A stretch of 64,000 nt of DNA from Panonychus citri. Taxonomy: Eukaryota; Arthropoda; Arachnida; Trombidiformes; Tetranychidae. The DNA lies in contig NW_026515505.1 of assembly GCF_014898815.1 (NCBI RefSeq), positions 620,001 through 684,000 on the forward strand, read 5' to 3'. Position numbers and translations under genes: made by a program. Below the pieces are notes generated by a model. The model was not told where the DNA came from, did not search any database, and worked only from the letters and a program-made list of their open reading frames with translations. Positions within the stretch are counted from its first letter, which is position 1. Each line of letters begins with the position of its first letter. Of the stretch, positions 12,907 through 25,200 are shown piece after piece.

Positions 12907-13436
12907 GTACAAACTTTGTAATCAATCTAAAGAAATAGAAAATATTTAGTAATTAATCAAATGATATATTATATATATTCACCAACAATAATATATATGC
13001 TTGGAATCAACAACAACAACAACAGCAAAAACAATAAGAATCGACATCAGTTTTTGAGAAAATAAAATATTTATATGGTAAATGTGGTTAATAGAGAAAA
13101 TCCTTTTATCCAAGTCAAATCTATTCCACATCCTAATCTAAAGATCATTATAATTATGATTAAAATCAATTAATTCCATTTTAAACTCTTTGAGATAATC
13201 TCATTTATAATATTAAACAAAACAAACAAAAGTAAAATGACTTAATCTACAAAAGAAATTACAAAAAAAAACAATATGTATTATAATCTAAATCAAATGG
13301 ATTAAATTGTGAATTATTACAAAGCAAAAATAATCGCAATTGATTGAATTTAATTCTGTACGTTTTTGTTTCATTTGTCAGTTTCTTCTGTCAACTTGGT
13401 TGATTTAAATTAATCAATGGCGATCAATTTGTTTTC
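12907..13436. terminator. convergent 3' region with poly(A) signal
   Basis: This is the shared 3' flank of the plus-strand homeobox gene and the minus-strand ARHGAP1-like gene. A canonical AATAAA at 13061-13066 lies 155 bases past the homeobox stop and is the likely plus-strand poly(A) signal. No other feature is seen. Confidence 0.6.
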
Positions 13437-15371
13437 TTATCTAACAAAAATCACATCATGATGTTTCAGTAGAAATTCAGTGAAATGATTAATATTGGTG
13501 ATCGATGTTAATGAAGCTTGTTTGTTAATCGACCAAAGTAGATTAGGTCCAAAAACGATTGCCAAATTTGAAGCGGTCATTTTATTCAAATTACTTCGGT
13601 CCATCACTTTGACCAGAAATTCAACCAAAAATTTGAGAAGCTGAAAACAAATTACAACCAAAAATTAGATTCGATTAACAAGTTGATTGATTGTTGTCAC
13701 GTTTCAGATCAAAAGTAAATTAAACATCTAGTACCTTGTAATTGTCTTCAGGAAGTCGTTGTAATATGAGCGATTTAGCAACAGCCAATTTCTCAATTTG
13801 TAAATGACCGCCTGAGGATATTTGCTGGAAATCGATGATATCGTCGTAAAGATCAAATGTGAGCAAAGGTTCTTCCAATTCTCGGAGAAATGATTTGAGT
13901 ATAACAGCAGCAACGTGAACACTTGATTCACCATAATCGTCGAAATTAACTTCTTTTCCCTGATTGAATAATGTCTGAACATCACTGACCAGTTTTACGT
14001 TTGGAGATCGACGAAAAATACCTTCCGTTTGTAGAGCGGTCTCATTATTAAGATAAGATATACAACTATGAACCACTCGGGGAATTATGTCACCATTATT
14101 ATGCTCTTTGATGTACTTTAATGAGACTCTAAATTGTTGACTTTCCAAAAGAGTTGATGAAGTTAAATTCTGGAATGATCTTGATGAAGGTCCATTAAAC
14201 CAAGATTTTTTCTTCGCCGCTTCGACTAATCTTTTATCATGTTCTTTCACTTCTTTAGGTATAAGAAGTTGTTCGAGATGAAGATGAGGTTCAAGTTCTT
14301 CAAGGTAATTGACATATCTAACTTTTTGTCCAAATTTAACACTAAAATTGTAAATAAGAATAAAAGAAGAAGAAAAAAAATCAAAATAAAAGCGTAGGAT
14401 ATAATGGTTAGTATAAGTTACGGATTAATGATGAAGATGAATCAGTCTAACATTTCACTTGAAATGGAATCGAGTGAAAATGGTTGATGATCAAGATGAT
14501 GGAAAAAATGATTCTCACCTAATTGCTGGTTTAAATATTTTCCAAACGATACGAATAAAATTTGTGGGATGAACTAGATTAAGAGATTTTAGATTTTTCT
14601 TATATTTCCTATCTACGGCTTTGTAGGCTTGCCAAAGCCAAGATAATGGCGGCTTGTTGGTGCTATTTAAACCATAATGGAAATAAACAAGAGTATAATC
14701 ATTTTCAACGTATTGATCTAATGTGTACATCAGATATTTTAACAAGTGATTAAAATCCAGACTTTTATTTGATGGTAATCGACAGGCGTAAATGGTTATC
14801 ACCTTTCGGCCATAAACATCATCGCCAACCACTTCAACGATCCCATGTTTGGCGATATCACTGAAATCTTCACCAGGTCCAATTTCTTTGTCAAGATCGG
14901 AAATATCATCGGAAAGTAAAGCATCTCTAAAAGCCTCTTCAAAATTGTCTTCCATTAGTTCATCCGGTGATTCAAGGTAAAGAATTGGATTTGATTTTCC
15001 ATCCAGCATCATGAATTGATAATCAACTGTGTCATTTTCCAGAGTATCAGCAATTTCATTTAAATCTTTATGGAGCAAAGAGAAAGAGAAATGAATATGA
15101 TTCATAAATTATGATTAAATAATAGAATAAGAAAATCATCTCAAAGAAATGGGAATGTGGGTGATAAGAGATACAATTGTCAAATGATCGTTAATTGTGT
15201 CACTTGAAGGTGGAAACCAGAGTTAGATAATCAATTACCTTGAGGTTTGGTGTGTAAAAGATCTGAATCATCAAATTCAAGACCAGGCTCATGGTCACAA
15301 TGTTCGGCCTCTTCATCTTCTTCTTCACAATTTTTAAGAACTTCTTTATCCTCGGTGGGTTTTTTATCCAT
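13437..15371 (-). CDS. ARHGAP1: BCH/Sec14-RhoGAP protein, ARHGAP1 (p50RhoGAP/RhoGAP68F) family
   Basis: Four coding exons (15371-15239, 15065-14519, 14341-13735, 13640-13437) give 496 residues with matching phases. An acidic N-terminus is followed by a BCH/Sec14-like domain (about residues 95-235). Its hallmark strings are YGRKVITIYACRLP, NKPPLSWLWQAYKAVDRKYKKN and KFGQKVRYVNYL. The RhoGAP domain (about 250-495) has the arginine-finger motif EGIFRRS with the finger near residue 293, and later NLNKMTASNLAIVFGPNLLW. Family members stimulate GTP hydrolysis on Cdc42/Rho, and the BCH part binds lipid or Rho and gives endosomal or plasma-membrane targeting. Human ARHGAP1 has 439 residues and fly RhoGAP68F about 476, so the length fits. 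A 5'UTR intron is likely, since an acceptor sits at 15381, just before the ATG. The promoter region is shared head-to-head with NPL. Confidence 0.92.
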
Positions 15372-16585
15372 CACAGAAACCTGAGAATAGAGAAACAACA
15401 AAACTAAAATTAGAAGAAAAAAAAATTTACACAAGAGAAAGAAGAGAGAAAAAAATAACAATTTAACTCTACCGGCATAAGAATTAACGGTTTGGATTAA
15501 CAATAATATCGGAAAGATTTTGATGTTGGATGATGAGGGGAAAATGATGAGTTATATAGATGATGATTAACAATAGACAGAGAATATACGTTTGATGATA
15601 GAAAATAACAGTAAATCACTGAAGGCCTTTTGTATTTGTTAGAATTTAGACAGAGAGAGAAAGAGAAAGAAAGAAAAGACTAGTGAAGAAAGAGAATAGA
15701 AAATATCAACAGAATGATGTTGATTGTGATGAAGAGAAAATAACACAGATCATTTTCTTGATTAGATTGATTCACATGGAGAATGAAATTTAGAAGATTA
15801 GAAGAGAATAACAATTTAGATTTTTCTTCTCTTTAAGCTTCATGACCTGAAGAAGCAGAAAACTCGAGGCGTTAACCAAGATGATAAAAGATGATGATGA
15901 AGATGAAGCTTCCCAAACATCTGAGTCACAGATCCAAATGTAAACAACAACAAATACGCAACCGAAATTTTCATTTTTGGAAACACTTTTGATCGTAAGA
16001 GCGAAATTTAAATGGTGGCGAACAATTAACTCTACGATTGATTTAATTGTTCCAAGTTGCGAGTTGTCACAATTAATGTTATCTAGTTAATTGTTGCAAT
16101 TCAACTTGCATGTAATTGTTTGTAATGGTTATTTCAAATTGATTCTTGTTGATTGTTGAGAGATATCCCAGTGAGATAATTTTGATTATTTGAGAGACAA
16201 AACAAAACATTTAACCAATTGGGGGTAGAGACAAAGTTAATGGGCCACAATTAGCTAATCACTTGTGGAAAAGAGTTGAATGAAAAATTGATTAAAGGTA
16301 AATGGTGACATCTTTTGGTTTGGTTAATCAAATTTGATGGTAAATTAAACTGCGCAAAATTTAATGTCACACTTTCCATAAGTGATTAGATATAAACACG
16401 AAATTGTCATAACAATTATCAGTTATCATTTTGTTTTTCCAATGATTATGATAACCTAATAACTTAAATAGTTTCTCATCTGGACTCATCTCATTATTAG
16501 AGTAAAATCATCAGTATTCAATTTGGTTTACATTCTCTAATTGTGATTAGTGTTTTTCGATTTTGATCAACAATCAATACAGAAA
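15372..16585. promoter_or_regulatory. divergent promoter region ARHGAP1/NPL
   Basis: About 1.2 kb separates two head-to-head start codons and holds the 5'UTR exon(s) of ARHGAP1 and the leader of NPL. A GA-rich tract (about 15650-15690), a GGTGGCGAA patch near 16014 and AT-rich sequence are visible. No confident TATA box was found. Confidence 0.45.
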
Positions 16586-17855
16586 ATGGATGTCGATTCA
16601 ATTGATAGAGAAAAGGCTTTGGAGATCGTGGAGAAACACAAAATGTCCGGTAAATTGTTGGCGAGATACAATAAGTTGATTAACTTTAAAGGAGCAATTG
16701 CTGCGGTTGCTGTTCCAATGAATAGTGATGGGTAAGTTGATCGTAGATTGTTAATTATGTCCCATTAATTGTCGATTATCTTTCATTAGAACTGTTAACC
16801 ACGACATGTTCAATGCTTATACTGATCATCTAATCAATATCGGCGTTGGTGGTGTTTACATTAATGGTACGACTGGTGAAGGTTTATCTCTAAGTGGAGC
16901 TGAACGAATGGCCGTTGTCCAGGCCTGGTTTCAATCGATACGAACCAAAAAACCCGATATGTTGGTCATCGCTTGTATTTCATCAACAGTCGCCTCAGAG
17001 ACACTCGAACAAGCTCATTATTATTCAATCATGAATGTTGACGCTTTAGCGGTTCTCCCACCTTTCTATCATCGGCCAGAAACTAATGATTGTTTAATTA
17101 GATATTTACAATCAATTTATAAAGCAGCTCCAAGTCTCCCATTGCTTTATTATCATTTTCCAGAAATGACCAATGTAAAACGTAAGTTTCTTCATCTAAG
17201 CAACCAAATGGATTCCAATTCCAATTTCTTTTTCTTTTCTTCTCTTTTATCCTCCAATAGTCGATATTCGAGCATTTTTAGAAGAAGCTAAAATTCGTGT
17301 TCCAAATTTAGCTGGAATGAAATACACTTCTACTGATATGGCGGCAATAAGTTCCGTTGGTGTTGGTTTACGTTCTCGGTTCAAGATATTCACTGGATAT
17401 GAAGAGGTAACATTAAGATTTAATGGATTGTTTTTCTTTACCATATCATTTATCGTCGTAATTATAATCAACTGTCTATGAACAATTTAAACAGTGTCTT
17501 CTACCAATGGCTTCCATGGGAATCACCGCTGGAATCTGTGCTTTATTTAACTTCCGTGATACTGTTGCCAAGTGGGAATCGATTTTGAATAATCTACCAA
17601 CTGATTTAAAAGCTGCTGCTGAACAACAAGATTGTATCAATGAAATAAAGACAATGTTCACTGGAGGTAAATCACCAACGATAAATAAGATAAATAAGAT
17701 AATCACTTTTTCCCCATTTGATTATTAACCTTTTGTTTACACTTTACAATTTAGGTAATTTTATCCATAATGTGAAGAAAGCAATTTCAGAGGAGACCAA
17801 TGGATCAGTTAAACTTGGCAAACCTCGAGCACCAATTTACGCTCATGATAATTAA
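16586..17855 (+). CDS. NPL: N-acetylneuraminate lyase (sialic acid aldolase)
   Basis: Five exons (16586-16731, 16790-17181, 17261-17406, 17495-17666, 17755-17855) encode 318 residues; human NPL has 320. The enzyme reversibly splits N-acetylneuraminate into pyruvate and N-acetylmannosamine in the cytosol. It belongs to the class I DapA/NanA TIM-barrel family. The substrate loop GTTGEG is at residues 75-80, the catalytic tyrosine lies in YYHFPEM (about 169-170), and the Schiff-base lysine is K200 in GMKYTSTD. The spacing fits animal rather than bacterial enzymes, and the ENGTTGEGLSLS-type block is animal-like. Odd points: a roughly 27-residue N-terminal extension, and replacement of the usual GSTYN-like segment by MGITAGICALFNF. 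An in-frame non-ATG extension upstream was discarded; the start taken is the ATG at 16586. Confidence 0.9.
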
Positions 17856-18351
17856 TTTAACCAATGCCAACAATTACCAATCACCTAATCAATTTAAAAT
17901 CAAGAAAAATCAAGAATCAAAAGACAACAATAACATTTTACAAATTTCTACTCCAAGTAAACAAACAACTTAATCTATGGCAATAATTTTCCATCAAAAT
18001 TGTGAACAGTATTTACACGAAAACAAATAAAACAATAAAACAATTCACTTTAATTATCTCACAATCAACAGCAAAAATCTTAATTGTTGACAAAAATGAA
18101 GAAAAGCAAAAGAATCTCAATTGTCCCGCCAAAGAAAAAAAAAAGAAAAGGGACCGTTGACTAATAATCGAATTGTAAGTGATGATCAACAAGAACATTT
18201 TGAGTGACGTGTTGATGTGAATGGAATTTCTTGTTTTCTAATTGATTAACTGCGAGTGTTTTAATTGTTGATTGTGATTTAGTTTGGTTTTATTTTCTTT
18301 ATTAATGTGTACCGTCCAATTTGGTGTCAATGTAACTTAACAATAAGTGAA
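17856..18351. other. NPL 3' flank and PREB leader
   Basis: AT-rich spacer between the tandem genes NPL and PREB. An AATAAA within ACAAATAAAACAATAAAAC near 18025 could end NPL transcripts. No other feature is seen. Confidence 0.5.
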
Positions 18352-19770
18352 ATGAGAAACTCTAAGTTACTTGCAAGGGTTGACATTCCCTTGTATATGG
18401 TTAAGGTGATCAATGAGAGGCACATATTGGTTGCTGGTGGTGGTGGTCAAGCAAATACCGGTGTTAAAAATTCAGTTGAAATATATGAGTTACTTGCACC
18501 TTCTCATAATGTTAATAGTGATGGTTTATCGTCTTCTACTTGTTCAGCTCGATTGGTTAAACGTTTTCTTACAGATTCCAGAGCAATTATGAGTGGAACT
18601 GTTTTCCAAAATGATAGACATCTAATCTTGGCTGGAGGTGGTATTAATGGTGAATGTTTACTTTGGCGAATGAGATTAATATCCAAACCTCGCCAGGAGA
18701 CTGTTCATATTAATGGTAATGCTGGAGGAGGTATTAGGCCTAACAATAATTTAATCAATAATGATGTTGGTAATGCTGTTCGTCGACGAGCCGCTGCCGC
18801 TGCGGTTGGTGTTGCTGGGGAAAATAATGATGGTGGAAATGTTGCCGCTGCTGTTGGTAGAAGAAGTAGAACTAATTCTGAAGTGGTTCCTGAAAGTGAA
18901 TTAGGATATACATTTGAATTTACTAAATTAGAAGCTTTCAAGACAGACTTTTCATCTCTCGAGGAAGATGCTTTTGTCAAAGTGATACGTTATAACAATA
19001 ATTTAAGTGCCCTGGTTGCTGGTGGAGCTGATGGTCACATAAGAATCTGGAGATATCCAAATGTAACCAAATTAGTTGATATTCCTGCACATAAAGATGA
19101 AATTGATGATCTAGATATTCATCCATTGGGTAATGTGATTGCAAGTGTCTCAAGAGATGGACATGGTTACATTTGGGATGCCAATACTGGGAAAAGACAA
19201 TGTGAACTTGTAACAGAAATTCCTGTGATTAAAAATTCAACTCAATTAGTTAAATATGTTATGAGAAGTTGTCGTTATGGTTTGGTGGTTGATTCTAATC
19301 CGATAACATATAAATTATTTACTGTCCACAATCCAGCCTCACGTCACAAGCCACCTTATCCAGCTTATCTTTGTAAATGGGATACAAATAAATATACAGT
19401 TGAAAGGTTAACATCTCTCGGAGCAATTATGGTTTCATCAATGGCGATTTCAGATGATGGCAGATTCATAGGAATTGGAACACAAGAAGGAACCGTTGAG
19501 ATTTACATCGCATTTAGTTTGCAAAAATTGTACAGTTATCCACGTGCTCATAATATCTTTGTAACCGGATTAGAGTTTCTTAAAACTTGCCCAGAGACTC
19601 AACTGTTAACAGGTAATAATGACAGCTCACTGGTCAGTATATCTGTTGACCGTCACCTAGTTATCCACAGTATTCCCAGGCAAAAGACGATTGGACTTAC
19701 TGGATCAATGATTTGTTTCGCGATTGTTATTTTCTCAATCTACATAATCCTCGAATTACTTGGTTTATGA
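18352..19770 (+). CDS. PREB: PREB/SEC12, ER membrane guanine-nucleotide exchange factor for SAR1
   Basis: A single-exon frame of 472 residues. It encodes a WD40-repeat protein with a C-terminal hydrophobic anchor (SMICFAIVIFSIYIILELLG), as in SEC12/PREB. That protein sits in the ER membrane with its propeller in the cytosol and loads SAR1 with GTP to start COPII coat assembly. The N-terminal signature ILVAGGGGQANTGVKNSVEIYEL, with its Gly-rich loop, is typical. Later blades contain VSRDGHGYIWDANTGK and HNIFVTGLEFL. The true start is the ATG at 18352; the upstream in-frame extension begins at a GTG. Odd: a low-complexity Asn/Ala/Arg insertion (about residues 115-185) makes it longer than human PREB (417). 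No introns interrupt the coding sequence, unlike its neighbours. Confidence 0.93.
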   Translation: MRNSKLLARVDIPLYMVKVINERHILVAGGGGQANTGVKNSVEIYELLAPSHNVNSDGLSSSTCSARLVKRFLTDSRAIMSGTVFQNDRHLILAGGGINGECLLWRMRLISKPRQETVHINGNAGGGIRPNNNLINNDVGNAVRRRAAAAAVGVAGENNDGGNVAAAVGRRSRTNSEVVPESELGYTFEFTKLEAFKTDFSSLEEDAFVKVIRYNNNLSALVAGGADGHIRIWRYPNVTKLVDIPAHKDEIDDLDIHPLGNVIASVSRDGHGYIWDANTGKRQCELVTEIPVIKNSTQLVKYVMRSCRYGLVVDSNPITYKLFTVHNPASRHKPPYPAYLCKWDTNKYTVERLTSLGAIMVSSMAISDDGRFIGIGTQEGTVEIYIAFSLQKLYSYPRAHNIFVTGLEFLKTCPETQLLTGNNDSSLVSISVDRHLVIHSIPRQKTIGLTGSMICFAIVIFSIYIILELLGL

Positions 19771-20636
19771 ACTACAATTAATAATGTCGAGTTGGAGAGA
19801 AACAAAACCAAGTTGAATTAATCGTAATCAACTTTAACAATCAAGGGAAAAACAAACTGTATAATGTAAATTTGTGTAAATTTATTTTGACACACACACA
19901 CAACTACAACAAAAAGATTGATTCACAATCAATTAAACATCATCAACTACAATCAACAAGAAAGAAAAACAAATTTCATGACAAACATTGAGTTGTCCAA
20001 ACAATTGCAAATAATTGAATCAATTTTTATTATTATTTAGTGAAATTATTAAATCTTTTTATTACAAAATCAAACGAAATTGGTTAATAACAAATTATAT
20101 AAACTGAAAGAAAAAAAATATATAAATTATCTGATATTTGTTTTTTTCCACAATAAAATAAAAGGAGGAATTAATTGTTATATCGAAATCAAAGTTTCAT
20201 CAATGGAAAAAGTTACCAATCAATTATCTTAAACATCCCGAACATTAAATTAACTCAATTAATCAATTTACATAGAGAAAAGAAGCACAATGATGATGGC
20301 GATGGAAATGGTAACCTAAAGAAAAAAAGAAAGAGAAGATCATTTTTTATTCGACAATTCATCATAACAATCGAAAAGAAAGAGAAAATAACAGAGAGAA
20401 AGAGAGAGAAAGAGAAAGAGCTACAATGATGGAGAATACAAGGTCCCATTGAAGAGGAAAATGATGATGAGAAAGAGAAAGAGAGGGAGGGATGAAAAAG
20501 AAAGAGAAAAAGAAAGACTGGGATGGAGGAAGAAGAGAAAATCGATAATAAAATAAGTTCTAATAGAAATGATTCCCTTTACTCTTGTTTCTGGTTCAAG
20601 AGCGGTGGTGATTCTCATTACTCTCTGTCTATTTAC

Positions 20637-20671
<35 letters not shown>

Positions 20672-21840
20672 GTCTTCATCTTTCTGGTTCTCTCTCTTTC
20701 TTTTAGGTTAAAGTGTTGATATTTATATACTATATCTTTGGTAAGAGATTTAAACTTAAATATATCTAAGTAATAAAAACCATTTTTGGGTTTCCTTTTG
20801 TTTCACATCAGCGACAATTATCAAAGTTCAATTTAATTGTTCTAAATAAGGTAAGTCTTTAATTGTTTACTTTCCACTTAATCACCTTTTCCAACTCAAT
20901 TCCAATTGTAAATATAACAACACAATTAGAATTAACAATCACTATCTAAAAATAATCTCCATCCCAGGAACCATTTCAATGTTAAACTCCATTCCCAGTC
21001 AACCTTTTTCTCTCTTCTCTTTCTTTTCTTTCTTCAGTTTCGATTTTCTCTTTCTTTTTATTTTCTATTTTCTATTCTCTTTTACTCTTGACCTTTCTTT
21101 TCTCTTTCTCTCTCATTTTAATGTATCTTTTTTTTTATTGTTCTTCTCTTTGTTTTTATTTCTCTATTTTTCTAATCAACCAAGATCATCAAAATTCCAT
21201 TTCTAGTGATTTAATTTTCTACAGTTAATTTATCCTTTGTCTTGATTTCTTTCTCACTCATCTTGTTGTTAAATCTCTGTGATGATTGGTGATAATCTAT
21301 TGTTTTAACTTCTTATTTTTTTTTAATCCAAATTCTCCTTAATTGAAATGTTTGTTTTCTCCATTGATCAACAATTTAATTTTTTTTCCAATGTTTGTGA
21401 TTAATTCTAAATTCTCTGTGATTAGTAATTCTTCCAATCTAAGATGGTTTTTTAATTTATTTCTCTAATATTCTTTTCTATTTTCTCTAATTCTCTTTCT
21501 CTCCCCTTTACATACTCTGTCTTTTTCTCTTTCTCTTTGTTTGATCTTTTGATACCCTCTGACTATATTTCTCTCTTTCTTTTTTTCTTTCTCTTTCGCT
21601 TGTGTTTATTCCGGTTCATCGATTTTTTTTCCATTCTGCTTTCATTTCCACTGGTAGAATTTGACTCTTAATTGAGTCACTATTCAATCATCTTGATCAT
21701 CTTTACATTTTCTTATTCGACCTTACCCTTTGACCGTTGTTTCTATTTAATTTAAGGTTCTATTCCCACAACTATTTTCTATTTGGAACTTGCAATTTTT
21801 GGTAATCGTCAACACTTCTTGTTATTATCTAAAATTACAG
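19771..21840. other. PREB 3' flank and zinc-finger gene 5' leader with intron
   Basis: AATAAA at 20152-20157 is a possible PREB poly(A) signal. Next come a purine-rich GAAAGAGAAA zone (20270-20550), a CT microsatellite (about 20641-20668) and pyrimidine-rich DNA. A donor (AAATAAG|GTAAGTC near 20850) and an acceptor (AAAATTACAG at 21840) suggest a 5'UTR intron of about 1 kb for the downstream zinc-finger gene. Open frames here are low-complexity and not supported. Confidence 0.5.
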
Positions 21841-21914
21841 ATGATCAACTAAAGACCTTGGTGATACCCTGGAACCTTTTAATTAATCTTAATGACTGAA
21901 ATACCAGAATCCTG

Positions 21915-22211
21915 ATGGTTAATTACTTGATTCCAGTTGTTGCTGTTGTTCCTACCAAGATAATAGAAACTCAAGAATATTCATATTTACCTGATTCAAC
22001 ATTCCTACTATCATCATCATTCATTAAAGGGTCATCTGTTTTTGACCATCATCATCATCTTCATCTTCTTCATCATAAACAACACAATTCGGTGGAATTC
22101 AAAATTGAACAATTTGATTCTAAATCCAGTAAACGAGACGAATACAACACGGATAAGGTGCAGAGAAACTCAAAATTTGGGAAAATTATCTCAACCGTTG
22201 ATTCATTTTGA
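21915..22211 (+). CDS. 98-codon leader ORF, possibly the true N-terminus of the zinc-finger protein
   Basis: This ATG-initiated frame starts inside the TGATG that closes a 7-codon uORF (21892-21915). It stops five bases before the ATG of the zinc-finger ORF. Its peptide is His-rich in the middle and contains EFKIEQFD, a psi-K-x-E sumoylation-type motif of the kind repeated in the downstream protein. Adding one base to the T4 run at 22206-22209 would fuse it in frame to the zinc-finger ORF. It is therefore either a regulatory upstream ORF or the real N-terminus separated by a one-base deletion. The sequence alone cannot decide. Confidence 0.45.
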   Translation: MVNYLIPVVAVVPTKIIETQEYSYLPDSTFLLSSSFIKGSSVFDHHHHLHLLHHKQHNSVEFKIEQFDSKSSKRDEYNTDKVQRNSKFGKIISTVDSF

Positions 22212-22216
22212 CGACA

Positions 22217-25200
22217 ATGAACAATTTAGATGAAGATGAAAGTTGTTTAAGTTCAAGTTCTAGTTTAGTTGAGAATGAGGTTATTGTTATCAATGGTAAA
22301 ATTAAACCAATCCCATCATTATCATCTTCTTCTTCTTCGACCACATTATCTGACCATTGTGTACGAATTAAATTGGAAGATTCATCCTGTCAACAAGTCA
22401 ATCATCAACATCATCAATCATTAATCAATCAACTTGGTTTTATTTCGTCAAATAATCAACAATCATTTCGACGTAATTCTCACCTTAACCTTTCAAGTGA
22501 CTTTTGTACCGATAATAATAATAATATTACCTCAGGTAATACTAATAACAATATTGGTCAAAGCAGCATCAACAATATCAATAGTAATAATAGTAATAAT
22601 AATAATACAAATAATAGTAATAATAATAACAATCATCACAATAATAGTGTTGTTAATCAATCAAATGGTAAATTAAGTGTGCAATATATTAGTGTCTCTT
22701 ATAATTCAACTGGTTTGTCAAATTGTTCAACGATCACATCAAGTCCTGCGGTTTCCACCCTGGTATCATCTTCATTATCTTCATCTATCTCATCTTTATC
22801 ATCAAATTACAGGAATGATTCGAATCAAATCTTACATCCATCAGCAATTAAATTGGAACCACTTGAAATTGGTGGTGGAGAGAAGGGAGGTTACAATTCC
22901 CTTACAACAAACACAATCACAACCTCTTCAGGTTCATCAAATACCCTGGGGTTTAAATTGGAATCAATGTCATCGATTAGCAGTAAAAATTTAACCTCAT
23001 CCTCTCATTTAACTGATTGTTTCATTTCCTGTCCAGTTGATGATTTAGATTCTGTTAAGTCAAACCTTTCATTAACTCATCACTCACTTCATTCCCATCT
23101 TAATAATTCACATTCTGTTACATCCAATCATCACATTAATCATCATCATCATCATCATCATCAACGAATCTTAATCAGTCCAACTGATTTTCTTAGTTTA
23201 ACTGAAGAATCGACATCAGCTGTTTCCGCAGTTAAAAAAGATGTCAACTTATCAACTAGTCGTCTGGAGATAATTAAAAAATCTCATGATAATCATGGAT
23301 TAACCATGAGTTTAGACCGATACTGTGAATCACCTTTTCTAATTGACTCTCACAGAGAAATCCATTTAATCAGTGATGATGATGCTTCTAATAATGGACG
23401 AGCATCCCGACTATCTGAAACTCACGAAGAACTGCCCACCGAGGATCTTTTTGCCTCTACACTGGCCGATGACCAACACAACGCAATTCGAGAAGTGGTC
23501 ATTACTCCCATTGAACCAGATACAACTCCTTTAACCTTAATCCTCGATTTGAAACATTCCTCATCTTCACCTTTATCCTCGACAATTACACAATCTTGTC
23601 CATCGTTATCATCCAGATTATCATCTTCAATCAATGGTTCAACATCCCTATTAACCTCTGTCGGCGGAGTATTGACCACAACAACAGTCTCTTCATCCTC
23701 GATGGTCAACGGATTTGATCTAACCCTTGTGAAAGAGGAAAAATTTGACGAAGATGAATCCGTTGAACAGATGATCGTTGAAGAGGGAGCCGTTGATAAT
23801 GATCCAGGTTTGATTAATGGAATGGATGATGATGTTGACGATGACGTTGATTTAATCAATAGTGAGTCACGATCAGCGTCGACCAGCACAGTGACCACTT
23901 TCAGCGTATTAAATACACTTCACAACAATAGCTCAATCAGGTTAACTCCAGAAGAAAGTAGCTCTTCATTGGAACTTCGACCAAATCCACTTACCGAACA
24001 AATGAATACACCTATTCCATTACAATCATCTTCTCTCTCTTCTTCATCTTCTTCATCTTCTCTTGCCTCATCTTCTTTGACCTCTTCGTCTCTTACCTCA
24101 TCATCTCCTCCCACTCTTATGGCCCAAATCCCGTCTTTCTCCCACTTTAGTAAACATTCAACCTCCTCACTCTCATCAAATGGCTCTGGATCACTGGTTC
24201 AAATTACTCTTCCTCCAACTCCCTCATCCCTGGCAACAACTTCACCATCACCCAATTCAATTTTACCCACTGGTACACCTTTAACTCCATTAATTTCAAA
24301 TTCAACTGTAGTCGGTTCTTCGTCGTCTTCATCATCATTATCTCTATCATCTTTGTCATCTCCATCTTCCACCTCTTCTACCAGTGGTTTCATTGCCGTT
24401 TCCACACCAACATTATCTTCGTCTAGTCCAGCAAACAATTGTGTTATTAGTAATAGTGGCGGTGGTACTCTTATTGGTCAAAATTCAATTATCAGTACAT
24501 CATCGTTATCATCATTAATTTCTTCCAATTCGTCATCATCTACGACTATTTCAACTTCTACCGCTGCTGCTCCATCGGCTAATGTTACCCTTCCTTTGAC
24601 TCCATTGGATATCAAAATTCTTCCCGGAGGGTTATTACAATTCGCAGCAAATGTTGCCGCTGTTTTCCCCTCTTCTACTATTCTTCAAAAGCAATTGGCC
24701 CTTCAATTACTTAGAGAAGATGGAACTTCAATCATACTGCCTCTCACAACTCGAAGTAGCGACTCGACGAGTGCAACTATTGCTTCTGGATTTAGTACTA
24801 ATAACACAACTAACTCTGGATTAGGTTTAACTACAACCACAACTAATCACAGTATTCATGCAAATGCCAACAATAAGGCTGCCACTACGGTTTCGGTGCT
24901 TGGTAACAGTGGATCATTAATTGGAGGTGCTGTTGGAAGAGCGGGAAGTATCGTTGTAGCTGGAGGTTTAGGATTGGGTTCAGGAGTGACTGGAGGGTCA
25001 AGTGCGAACCTTACAGAAATACCAACACTCTCAACTAGTCAAATATCTTTGTCAAATGAGCGTTTTGAACAACAATCGCAACAGCAACAATCTCAATCAC
25101 AATTAATTCAACAACAACAACAACAAACAATCGGTACAACAACTAGAGATCCAATTAACAGTACCAAATTGTTGACCTCGGCTGAAAATCCAGGTCAGAC

